A DNA stretch of 12,624 nucleotides from contig URTL01000050.1 in the NCBI GenBank assembly GCA_900550785.1, positions 1-12,624 of the forward strand, read 5' to 3'. The translations under genes and the position numbers were made by a program. Numbering within the stretch: the stretch's first letter is position 1; every line of letters begins with the position of its first letter. This document shows, piece by piece, positions 6,425 to 12,624 of this stretch. This stretch comes from an uncultured Collinsella sp. (lineage in GTDB: Bacteria; Actinomycetota; Coriobacteriia; Coriobacteriales; Coriobacteriaceae). The notes beneath the pieces are model-generated. The model was not told the DNA's origin. It saw only the letters and a program-made list of their open reading frames with translations, and did not search any database.

Positions 6425-6543
6425 TAGAACGCTCGCTTTAATTCGGATGATGACTGATGTCAATTATCGTTCTGCTGGGAGAAGTTTAAGTGAGTATGTT
6501 GTGGGTATCGGTGGACGGCTTAAGCTCTTGATTGAAAGTCACC

Positions 6544-6592
6544 AATTGATAAAAAATATCAATTTAGTTCGATAATTGAGCTTATATATCAA
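6544..6592. promoter_or_regulatory. Paired operator-like palindromes in the divergent arc intergenic region
   Basis: Box 1 at 6544-6564 is a perfect AATTGATA-aaaaa-TATCAATT inverted repeat. Box 2 at 6576-6592 (TTGAGC-ttata-TATCAA) has the same 17-bp TTGA-n9-TCAA frame but imperfect arms. Centres are 30 bp apart, about three helical turns, so a dimeric regulator could bind the same helix face at both. They lie 120-170 bp upstream of both arcA2 and arcD. They do not match the classical ArgR box (TGAAT/ATTCA arms), and are longer-spaced than an FNR site (TTGAT-n4-ATCAA). Binding by the neighbouring XRE/S24 protein is a guess. Confidence 0.6.
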
Positions 6593-6720
6593 CTAAAGCC
6601 CGTCTGCCTTTTAATACTATCCATTCGCATAAATATCTAATGTCAACTGGCGTGAAAACCGAATAATAAGGTTGCCGGCGAAAAGCTCGTATCGAAAACC
6701 TGCAAACTAAAGGAGGCATA

Positions 6721-8157
6721 ATGGCCGAAGTGCAAAAGAAACGTGGGCTACGAATTCCGCACGTCTACACCATTATCTTCATTCTCATGGTGTTGACCGC
6801 AGCTCTTACGTGGATCGTTCCCTCCGGCTCGTTTGAGAGGCAGGAGCTCAACGGACGCGAGGTCACTGTTGCTGGAACATATGAGTCCGTTGAAAAGGTC
6901 TATGCGGACGAAGACGGCGCTGAGGTTGACCTGAAGCAAGGCCTGTTCGATGTGCTCGAGGCTCCTGCGGTGGGAATTCAACAGGCAGTTGAGGTCGTTG
7001 CCTTTATTCTGATTGTCGGCGGATCCTTTCAGGTCATTACTGCCACTGGAGCTATCACCAGCGGCGTGGCGCGCATCGTTAAGAAGTTCAAGAGTAAAGA
7101 CATCCTGATTATTCCGATTTTGATGGCGGTTTTTGCGCTGGGCGGTAGCACGTTCGGCATGGCGGAGGAGACCCTTCCATTTTTTGCCATCTTGCTGCCG
7201 ATTGTTATGGCTATGGGATATGACTCCATTACGGCCTTTATGATCGTGTTCGTTGGCGCCCGTATTGGCTATATCGCATCGACGGTCAACCCCTTCAATG
7301 TTTTGATTGCTCAGGGAATTCTGAATATCCAGGGTAATCCCCAGCTCTGGCTTCGCGTCGTTGCCCTTGTTGTGCTGACCGCCATCGCTATTGCCTGGGT
7401 CGTGTTGTACGCTCGAAGGGTGAAGAAGAACCCCGAGTCCTCGATTGCTTACGCTGATGATATCGAGAAGCGCAAAGAGCATGCATCAAATGACGAGCTG
7501 CTCGAAGCCGATTTCACCGGGCGCCAGAAGGCCGTAATTATCGTATTCGTGCTCGGAATCGTCGCCATTGTCTGGGGCCTTGTCACCCAGGGCTGGTATA
7601 TGAACGAGATCTCTGCAGTCTTTATGGCTATGGCGCTTCTGTCTGGCATCGTATCGGGCATGAGCGAGAAGGAGATTGCTACAGAGTTTGTTAAGGGTTT
7701 GGGCGACTTTGTTTTCTCTGCGGTCGTGGTCGGTCTTGCTCGAGGCATTTTGGTTATCGCCAACGATGGCTTGATTATCGATACAGTCCTAAACGCTCTT
7801 GCGACTGGTCTTGCCGGAATCCCCCCTGTTCTCTTTACCAGCATTTTGTATGTCGTTGACAACTTGCTTTCGATTCTGGTTCCCAGCTCTTCGGGCATCG
7901 CGGCGCTCACCATCCCCATCTTTGGGCCTTTGGTTGAGCTCATGGGGCTAAATCCAGAAGCTGCGGTTACTGGCCTTTCGATGGGATCTGCAGCGATGTC
8001 GCTGATTTCCCCCACCAGCGCAATGCTTGTCGCCGGTCTTGGTGTTTGCAAGATCTCTCTTGGCCAGTGGTGGCGAGTTTCCTGGAAGTTCTTCCTTGTG
8101 GTCAGTGTGGTCTGTCTCGTATTTACCGCGGTATCCGGTCTGCTTCCGATTGTCTAG
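6721..8157 (+). CDS. arcD: YfcC-family transporter, probable arginine/ornithine antiporter
   Basis: A polytopic membrane protein of 478 aa in the YfcC / C4-dicarboxylate anaerobic carrier-like family. The N-terminus RIPHVYTIIFILMVLTAALT (11-30) starts the first membrane helix, followed by an extracytoplasmic loop to about 80. Family re-entrant-type segments appear at GGSTFGMAEETLPF (141-154) and IASTVNPFNVLIAQG (185-199), and in the second half around VDNLLSILVPSSSGIAAL. A charged cytoplasmic loop lies at about 231-265. Members beside arc genes serve as arginine:ornithine exchangers in streptococci; substrate here is inferred from context, and other peptides or amino acids cannot be excluded. 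AAAGGAGG precedes the ATG by 4 bases. It is first in the arcD-arcA-arcB-arcC operon, 64 bp before arcA. Confidence 0.88.
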   Translation: MAEVQKKRGLRIPHVYTIIFILMVLTAALTWIVPSGSFERQELNGREVTVAGTYESVEKVYADEDGAEVDLKQGLFDVLEAPAVGIQQAVEVVAFILIVGGSFQVITATGAITSGVARIVKKFKSKDILIIPILMAVFALGGSTFGMAEETLPFFAILLPIVMAMGYDSITAFMIVFVGARIGYIASTVNPFNVLIAQGILNIQGNPQLWLRVVALVVLTAIAIAWVVLYARRVKKNPESSIAYADDIEKRKEHASNDELLEADFTGRQKAVIIVFVLGIVAIVWGLVTQGWYMNEISAVFMAMALLSGIVSGMSEKEIATEFVKGLGDFVFSAVVVGLARGILVIANDGLIIDTVLNALATGLAGIPPVLFTSILYVVDNLLSILVPSSSGIAALTIPIFGPLVELMGLNPEAAVTGLSMGSAAMSLISPTSAMLVAGLGVCKISLGQWWRVSWKFFLVVSVVCLVFTAVSGLLPIV

Positions 8158-8221
8158 CAAACGAAACGACAACTTTGTAAGCCATTGCAATAACTATTGA
8201 GCTCTAATCCAGAAAGGAACG

Positions 8222-9469
8222 ATGATGAGCAAAGGTCTGAACGTTCATAGCGAAATTGGTGCCCTCAAGAAGGTATGCGTGCACCGACCGGGCTTGGACC
8301 TGGTAAACATGAAGGCGGAGGATTTTGAGCGCGCCTGGATTCATGACGCGTTTTATCTCGAGTATGCCCAGCGAGAGCATGACGAGTTTACTAATCTTCT
8401 TCGCGGTGCTGGCGCCGAGGTCGTTTATATGGAGGACTTGCTTGCCGAGACTTTCGATCAGGTTGAGGGTTCTCGTGCCGAGTTTATGAGCAAGTTCATT
8501 CCCGAGGCCAAGATCGAGAACCTGGCGCTTCGTCAGGCAGTCGTGGAGAAGCTCGACTCCATCAAGGACAACAAAGAGTTTGTTCTTACCGCTATGGGCG
8601 GCCTCTATGTACGCGATCTCGAGATTCCGCATGTGGGCGGTTCCCTTGCGGCCATGGATAGCGACGAGCTGAAGCCCGACGAAATGGTCTTGTTCCCGAT
8701 GCCCGCCTCCTACTTCTCGCGTGATCCGATCGCTGTGGTCGGCAAGGGTGCGATGATGAACCGCATGTACTGGCATCAGCGCAACCGTGAGGTCGTATTC
8801 TATGAGACCATCATGCGCCACCATCCTGATTATGCTGGGGCTCCGCTTTGGTACGACCACAATAGCGATTGGCATATCGAAGGCGGCGATGTTCTGAACA
8901 TTAACGCCACCACGCTTGCGATCGGTATTTCCGAGCGTACCCAGACCGCAGCCATCGACCAGCTTGCCAAGAATCTGTTCTGGGGCACGGGAGAGTCCGA
9001 GATCGAGCAGGTATTTGCTATCAAGATCCCCCACGGCTATGCCTATATGCATCTTGATACGGTTTGTACTCAGGTTGATTACGATAAGTTTACCGTCTAC
9101 CCCGGTATCTACGAGACGCTTCGTGCCTATCGACTCACCAAAGGCGATTCGGATGGCGAGGTCTTTATCGAGGAGATCGAGGGAACGATTCAGCAGATTC
9201 TTGAAATGGCAACCGGTATCGACCATATCACGATGATCGAATGCGGTGCCGGCGATCCGATCGAGGCATCCCGTGAGCAGTGGAACGATGGTTCCAACAC
9301 GCTTGCTGTTGCGCCGGGTAAGGTGTGCGTCTATGAGCGCAACGTTGTTACCAATGATGCGCTTTATAAGGCGGGCGTTGAGCTGCTGGTTGCTCCTTCC
9401 GAAGAGCTGTCTCGTGGTCGTGGTGGCCCGCGCTGCATGACCATGCCGTTCTGGCGCGAAGAGATTTAA
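8222..9469 (+). CDS. arcA: Arginine deiminase (operonic copy)
   Basis: Arginine deiminase, 415 aa, hydrolysing L-arginine to citrulline and ammonia, the first enzymatic step of the pathway. Visible catalytic residues are Asp168 (FSRDP), Glu220 (HIEGGD), His277 and Asp279 (MHLDT), and nucleophile Cys405 (GGPRC). The gating arginine is Arg400 (SRGRGGP), and Arg187 and Arg239 match substrate-carboxylate positions. The motif before the first Asp reads PMPASYFSRDP, with Ala162 where most ADIs have Asn (PMPN). AAAGGA lies just before a double ATG; either could be the start. It sits between arcD (64 bp) and arcB (85 bp) with no terminator visible in either gap, so it is operonic. It is clearly homologous to, but well diverged from, the 5177-6424 copy. 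Confidence 0.96.
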   Translation: MMSKGLNVHSEIGALKKVCVHRPGLDLVNMKAEDFERAWIHDAFYLEYAQREHDEFTNLLRGAGAEVVYMEDLLAETFDQVEGSRAEFMSKFIPEAKIENLALRQAVVEKLDSIKDNKEFVLTAMGGLYVRDLEIPHVGGSLAAMDSDELKPDEMVLFPMPASYFSRDPIAVVGKGAMMNRMYWHQRNREVVFYETIMRHHPDYAGAPLWYDHNSDWHIEGGDVLNINATTLAIGISERTQTAAIDQLAKNLFWGTGESEIEQVFAIKIPHGYAYMHLDTVCTQVDYDKFTVYPGIYETLRAYRLTKGDSDGEVFIEEIEGTIQQILEMATGIDHITMIECGAGDPIEASREQWNDGSNTLAVAPGKVCVYERNVVTNDALYKAGVELLVAPSEELSRGRGGPRCMTMPFWREEI

Positions 9470-9554
9470 TTCCGTTCTGGTCCGAGATGTGCGGATGCGT
9501 GTTCTTCGCGCGCCGCGCACTCATCAATTAGGTTAATAATGAAAGGAACCTATC

Positions 9555-10562
9555 ATGGCACTGAATCTTTCTGGTCGTAGTTTTCTGACCCTGCTTGATT
9601 TCACTACCGAGGAGATCGAGTATATGCTCGAGCTTTCGAAGGACTTTAAGAATCTCAAGCGCATGGGCGCCCCCCATCGTTATCTTGAAGGCAAGAACAT
9701 CGTTCTGCTGTTTGAAAAGACGTCGACGCGTACGCGCTGCGCTTTTGAGGTGGGCGGCATGGATCTTGGCTTAGGTGTAACCTACCTTGATCCCGGTTCG
9801 TCGCAGATGGGCAAAAAGGAGTCCATTGAGGATACCGCCCGCGTGCTTGGTCGCATGTACGACGGAATCGAGTATCGTGGCTCTGACCAGTCCATTGTTG
9901 AGGAGCTTGCCGATAAGGCCGGCGTTCCCGTGTGGAATGGTCTCACCAATGAGTATCACCCGACCCAGGCTTTGGCGGATATCCTTACGATGCGCGAGGA
10001 ATTCGGTGACACGCGTGGCCTCAAGCTGACCTATCTTGGCAAGGAGCAGGGCAATGTAAGCGATTCCCTCATGGTTATCTGCGCCAAGCTCGGCATCAAC
10101 TTCTGCTCTTGTGGGCCGAAGGGCGACGTTGAGGGCGCTACCCACTTTGATCCCGAGCTGCTTGAGACTTGCCAGAAGATCGCCGAGGAAAATGGCTGCA
10201 CCATTCAGCTTACTGACAACATCGATGAGGGCGTAAAGGATGCCGACGTTATTTACACCGATGTCTGGGTTGGCATGGGCCAGGCTGAGGAGCTCTGGAA
10301 GAGCCGTATCGAGCTGCTCTCCCCGTACCGCGTAACCTCGGAGGTCATGGCAAAGGCAAACCCCAACGCTATCTTCATGCATTGCCTCCCGAGCTTCCAC
10401 GATACCAAGACCACCATCGGAGCGGAAATCGCGGAGAAGTTCGGCGTAACCGAGATGGAGGTCTCCGACGAGGTCTTCGAGTCCGATAAGTCTCGCGTCT
10501 TCCAAGAGGCAGAGAACCGCATGCATACCATTAAAGCCGTGATGTACGCTACTCTTCGATAA
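9555..10562 (+). CDS. arcB: Ornithine carbamoyltransferase, catabolic
   Basis: Ornithine carbamoyltransferase, 335 aa, converting citrulline and phosphate to ornithine and carbamoyl phosphate in the catabolic direction. Carbamoyl-phosphate loop is KTSTRTRCAFE (55-65); HPTQ (135-138) and HCLP (276-279) are intact, and the KKESIEDTARVLGRMYDGIE segment (87-106) is strongly family-typical. Two ornithine-side motifs deviate. The usual GDxxNN is GKEQGN (162-167), with Asn167 kept, and the usual DVWVSMG is DVWVGMG (236-242), with Gly for Ser. Catabolic direction is inferred from the arc operon. AAAGGA precedes the ATG. The arcC gene follows after 10 bases, with AAGGAGG in the gap, so expression is tightly linked. 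Confidence 0.95.
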   Translation: MALNLSGRSFLTLLDFTTEEIEYMLELSKDFKNLKRMGAPHRYLEGKNIVLLFEKTSTRTRCAFEVGGMDLGLGVTYLDPGSSQMGKKESIEDTARVLGRMYDGIEYRGSDQSIVEELADKAGVPVWNGLTNEYHPTQALADILTMREEFGDTRGLKLTYLGKEQGNVSDSLMVICAKLGINFCSCGPKGDVEGATHFDPELLETCQKIAEENGCTIQLTDNIDEGVKDADVIYTDVWVGMGQAEELWKSRIELLSPYRVTSEVMAKANPNAIFMHCLPSFHDTKTTIGAEIAEKFGVTEMEVSDEVFESDKSRVFQEAENRMHTIKAVMYATLR

Positions 10563-10572
10563 GGAGGCACGC

Positions 10573-11535
10573 ATGTCAAAACCCTACGGTAAGCCCGATC
10601 GTATTGTCGTCGCCCTTGGCGGCAACGCCCTCGGCAACAACCCCGTCGAGCAGATCGAGGCCGTGAGCAACACCGCCCACGCTCTCCTCGGCCTGATCGA
10701 GCAGGGCAACGAGATCATCATCACCCACGGCAACGGCCCGCAGGTCGGCATGATCCAGAACGCCTTCGCCGCCGCCCACGATGCCATCGGCACCCCCGAG
10801 ATGCCGCTGCCCGAGTGCGGCGCCATGTCCCAGGGCTACATCGGCTATCACCTGCAGCAGGGCATCGGCCGCGAGATGCACAAGCGCTATAAGCGTTGGC
10901 ACGCCGCCACCGTCGTCACCCAGATCGAGTGCGACCCGGACGACCCCGCGTTCAAGAACCCGACCAAGCCGATCGGCCCCTTCTACACCGAGGAGCAGGC
11001 CAAGGAGTTCATGGCCGAGGATCCCTCCAAGGTCTTCGTCGAGGATTCCGGCCGCGGCTGGCGTCGCGTCGTCGCCTCCCCCGATCCCAAGAAGATCGTC
11101 GAGGCCGACTCCATCCTCAACCTGCTCGACAACGAGTTCATCGTCATCGCCTGCGGTGGCGGCGGCATCCCCGTCGTCCGCGACTACGAGAACAAGGGCT
11201 GCTACAAGGGCGTTCCCGCCGTCATCGACAAGGACCTGGGCGGCGAGCTGCTGGCCGAGGACTGCGACGCCGACGTCCTGTTCCTGCTGACCGCCGTTGA
11301 GCATGTCGCCATCAACTTCGGCAAGCCCAACCAGGAGGAGCTCGAGGACCTCACCGCCGACGAGGCCGAGCGCCTGGCCGACGAGGGCCAGTTCGGCAAG
11401 GGTTCCATGGAGCCCAAGGTCCGCGCCGCCATCAAGTTCGCCCGTTCCCGCAAGGGCCGCACCTGCATCATCGGCGCCCTGGACAAGGCCGCCGAGACCA
11501 TGGCCGGCCTCTCCGGTACCCGCATCCACGAGTAG
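10573..11535 (+). CDS. arcC: Carbamate kinase, copy 2 (operonic)
   Basis: Last gene of the arc operon, 320 aa, forming ATP and carbamate from the carbamoyl phosphate released by ArcB. All carbamate kinase motifs are as in copy 1, and the protein differs only at residue 5 (Tyr instead of Leu). The first six codons differ from copy 1 at 7 of 18 bases; from codon 7 to beyond the terminator the DNA appears identical. Its strongly C/G-ending codons contrast with the T-richer codons of arcD, arcA and arcB in the same operon, which suggests that the body of this gene was replaced by copy 1 sequence, while the native start and AAGGAGG site were kept. Two near-identical kinases probably increase dosage or allow expression apart from the operon. 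Confidence 0.97.
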   Translation: MSKPYGKPDRIVVALGGNALGNNPVEQIEAVSNTAHALLGLIEQGNEIIITHGNGPQVGMIQNAFAAAHDAIGTPEMPLPECGAMSQGYIGYHLQQGIGREMHKRYKRWHAATVVTQIECDPDDPAFKNPTKPIGPFYTEEQAKEFMAEDPSKVFVEDSGRGWRRVVASPDPKKIVEADSILNLLDNEFIVIACGGGGIPVVRDYENKGCYKGVPAVIDKDLGGELLAEDCDADVLFLLTAVEHVAINFGKPNQEELEDLTADEAERLADEGQFGKGSMEPKVRAAIKFARSRKGRTCIIGALDKAAETMAGLSGTRIHE

Positions 11536-11644
11536 CCTCTACTCCGTTGCCTCTCTCGTGGACGCCAGGCAAGGCGCCCACAAACTAGCCTCTCTTCATG
11601 AGCCCCGCAGTCCGCTCCGACTGCGGGGCTTTTGCTATTCACCT
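10591..11644 (+). repeat. 1,054-bp direct repeat, copy 2 (arcC and terminator)
   Basis: Matches 3386-4439 at a constant offset of 7,205 bp, in the same orientation. The right edge ends inside the 15-bp terminal inverted repeat of the 11643-12010 element, so the homology boundary and the element boundary coincide. Confidence 0.9.
11601..11633 (+). terminator. Intrinsic terminator of the arcDABC operon
   Basis: Same structure as after copy 1: a perfect 12-bp stem (AGCCCCGCAGTC / GACTGCGGGGCT), 6-nt loop and TTTT tract, 66 bp past the arcC stop. Confidence 0.92.
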
Positions 11645-11730
11645 AGTCATTGGGGACAAACCCGGCACTTGGGGACGGTCCTTTCCTGCCGGCAGCTTGG
11701 GACAGTCCTTAAAGGCCACGCCGACCAACT

Positions 11731-11903
11731 GCGGAAAGCACATCCCGCAATGAGCGTCCAAAATGGGGCACAGTTTCCCCGGGGCCCTCAACCGGAAAAT
11801 ACATCCCGGAATTTGGTCGAAAAGTGGCCCCCAGTTTCCCAAACAGGCCGTGCGCGGAAAGTGCATCCCGTAATCGAGCTCCAAAGCGGGATGTACTTTC
11901 CGC
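11731..11903. repeat. Three degenerate tandem units of about 61 bp
   Basis: Units start at 11731, 11792 and 11854 (spacing 61 and 62 bp). Each opens with a GCGGAAAGTRCATCCCG-like block, followed in the first two by a spacer containing AAA(A)TGGGG or AAAGTGGCC and then CAGTTTCCC. The third is cut short by an inverted copy of the opening block. Divergence between units indicates they are not recent slippage products. Confidence 0.7.
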
Positions 11904-11905
11904 GC
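11852..11905. repeat. Hairpin with 19-bp arms inside the element
   Basis: GCGCGGAAAGTGCATCCCG (11852-11870) pairs with CGGGATGTACTTTCCGCGC (11887-11905), with a single G-T mismatch, around a 16-nt loop. It is not followed by a T-tract on either strand. It could be a structured RNA or a recognition hairpin for a mobilising enzyme. Confidence 0.7.
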
Positions 11906-12006
11906 CAGCAGTTTCTGACAGTGTGGGGCAGCCGGCATGGCCGCCCACGAGCGGCGTCCCCAATGACTGTCCCCAATGACCACTCATTTAAGTCTGTCCC
12001 CAATGA

Positions 12007-12624
12007 CTAGTAGTAGGCCCACATGGCTTCGACTTCGTTGAGGACCTCTACGACGCCCCAGCGGCGGGCGCTGCGGCTGGCCGAGTTGGGATCGAAGACT
12101 TCAATCTGGTCGGCGTCGTCAATACCGTAAAGTACAATGTAGTGGCCCACGTTGGTAAAGGTGCCCGGCCGAACGGCGGCGATGACGGGCGCTCCCGAAC
12201 GCAGCGCCTGAGTCATCGAGTCGCGATTGTTATGAAGCTCCGTTCCGTTAAGTCCCAACTGCCACGCACCGCTCGTCATAAACGACCATTCGGTTGCACC
12301 GGTGGGGGCGTAATTGCCTGCCTCGGAAAGCGCGCACATATTGACGGGGGTCATATCGGTGCGTCCCGTCTTAAAGATATAGACCATGGTGAGGCACGTA
12401 GGCCCGCAGGCATTTTGGCGGATGGTACCGCCGGCGTAAGGCAGCTCCGACCATGCAGGGTCGATCTGATAGATATGGGGCATCGTGCCGGCTTGCCATT
12501 GCGAGCGCGGGGTCGAAAAGGCGAAAGAATAACCGGGCGCGACGGGGGCCTTGAGCAGCTTGTCCTCGGCGGTGGGCTCGAGACCGGCCGAGCCGTGGGA
12601 CATACAGGAGCTCATAAGCACAAA
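12007..12624 (-). CDS. C39-like cysteine peptidase, probably secreted; 5' end outside the window
   Basis: The C-terminal 205 codons of a papain-like cysteine peptidase of the Peptidase_C39-like type. Counting from the first possible in-window start (GTG at 12621), Cys72 in RQNACGPTCL is the nucleophile with Gln69 as the oxyanion residue, His160 is in VGHYIVLYGID, and Asp177 in FDPN completes the triad. The frame remains open at the window edge and the first residues (LMSSC) look like the end of a signal peptide, possibly a lipobox, so the true start probably lies beyond 12624 and the protein is likely exported. Related proteins cleave peptides or cell-wall-linked substrates; the target here is unknown. 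The TAG stop at 12007-12009 lies inside the right terminal repeat of the adjoining element. Confidence 0.85.
   Translation of the reverse strand, partial: FVLMSSCMSHGSAGLEPTAEDKLLKAPVAPGYSFAFSTPRSQWQAGTMPHIYQIDPAWSELPYAGGTIRQNACGPTCLTMVYIFKTGRTDMTPVNMCALSEAGNYAPTGATEWSFMTSGAWQLGLNGTELHNNRDSMTQALRSGAPVIAAVRPGTFTNVGHYIVLYGIDDADQIEVFDPNSASRSARRWGVVEVLNEVEAMWAYY

Larger units (their letters stand above)
11643..12010. repeat. 368-bp intergenic element with 15-bp terminal inverted repeats (MITE/REP-like)
   Basis: The ends are perfect 15-bp inverted repeats: CTAGTCATTGGGGAC at 11643-11657 and GTCCCCAATGACTAG at 11996-12010, each with CTAG outermost. Two further GTCCCCAATGAC copies lie inside the right end (11956-11967, 11969-11980), and imperfect TTGGGGAC or TTGGGAC motifs lie inside the left end (near 11669 and 11697). 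The interior holds about 61-bp tandem units and a long hairpin. No credible coding frame exists; a minus-strand frame through it only repeats short peptides such as GMxFP. Such GGGGAC-rich arrays resemble REP families mobilised in trans by RAYT-type transposases, but no transposase is present, so this is inference. Confidence 0.65.

Noticed and set aside
6546..6562. FNR-type site TTGAT/ATCAA
   Set aside because: The half-sites are separated by 7 bases rather than the canonical 4, so I describe it only as an operator-like palindrome.
8204..9520. 438-codon minus-strand frame opposite arcA
   Set aside because: It is a shadow of the arginine deiminase gene, with no domain character and no independent start context.
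11731..11903. CRISPR array
   Set aside because: There are only three degenerate units, directly tandem with diverged sequence throughout, no unique spacers of constant length and no cas genes.
11639..11983. 114-codon minus-strand frame with repeated GMxFP-like peptides
   Set aside because: The peptide periodicity comes from the DNA tandem units, which are also open in other frames; no ribosome site or homology was recognised.
11297..12010. 237-codon plus-strand frame running from arcC into the repeat element
   Set aside because: It is a shifted frame of arcC continuing into tandem repeats; composition is Ser/Pro/Arg-biased and it crosses the terminator.

Overview
The window looks like chromosomal DNA of a gut-type Coriobacteriia member, most likely Collinsella. 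This is inferred from gene content, fairly GC-rich coding regions and intergenic repeat style; no rRNA or other phylogenetic marker is present. The dominant feature is an arginine deiminase (ADI) locus, which ferments arginine to ornithine, CO2, ammonia and ATP.

Left part (1-3367): three minus-strand genes. One is an AAA_14/DUF4143-type ATPase (219-1580) preceded by three 17-bp direct repeats about 33 bp apart. The other two are an ATGA-overlapping pair, an unrecognised helical protein (1822-2346) and a cyclophilin-like DUF3830-type protein (2343-2765). A 602-bp AT-richer gap follows. It holds two palindromes, a weak possible small ORF and a strong hairpin just ahead of the next gene.

Centre (3368-11633): a solo carbamate kinase gene (arcC copy 1) with its terminator; then, on the minus strand, a second arginine deiminase gene (arcA2, 5177-6424) overlapping a downstream XRE/S24-fold regulator (4528-5184); then a divergent operon arcD-arcA-arcB-arcC (6721-11535). 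The divergent intergenic region carries two matching 17-bp operator-like palindromes 30 bp apart. The transporter probably exchanges arginine for ornithine, ArcA hydrolyses arginine to citrulline, ArcB makes ornithine and carbamoyl phosphate, and ArcC makes ATP. The two arcC copies are identical over 1,054 bp, including the terminator, but differ in their first six codons. They therefore form direct repeats around a 7.2-kb segment.

Right part (11643-12624): a 368-bp non-coding element with perfect 15-bp terminal inverted repeats, three internal tandem units of about 61 bp and a 19-bp-arm hairpin. It abuts the arcC duplication on one side and supplies the stop codon of a minus-strand C39-like peptidase gene, which runs off the window edge.

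No single element here is clearly a new biological system. The best leads are the divergent ArcA2 (Phe at the position normally held by the gating Arg) coupled to an apparently non-cleaving S24 regulator, the recently homogenised arcC pair, and the TIR-bounded repeat element.
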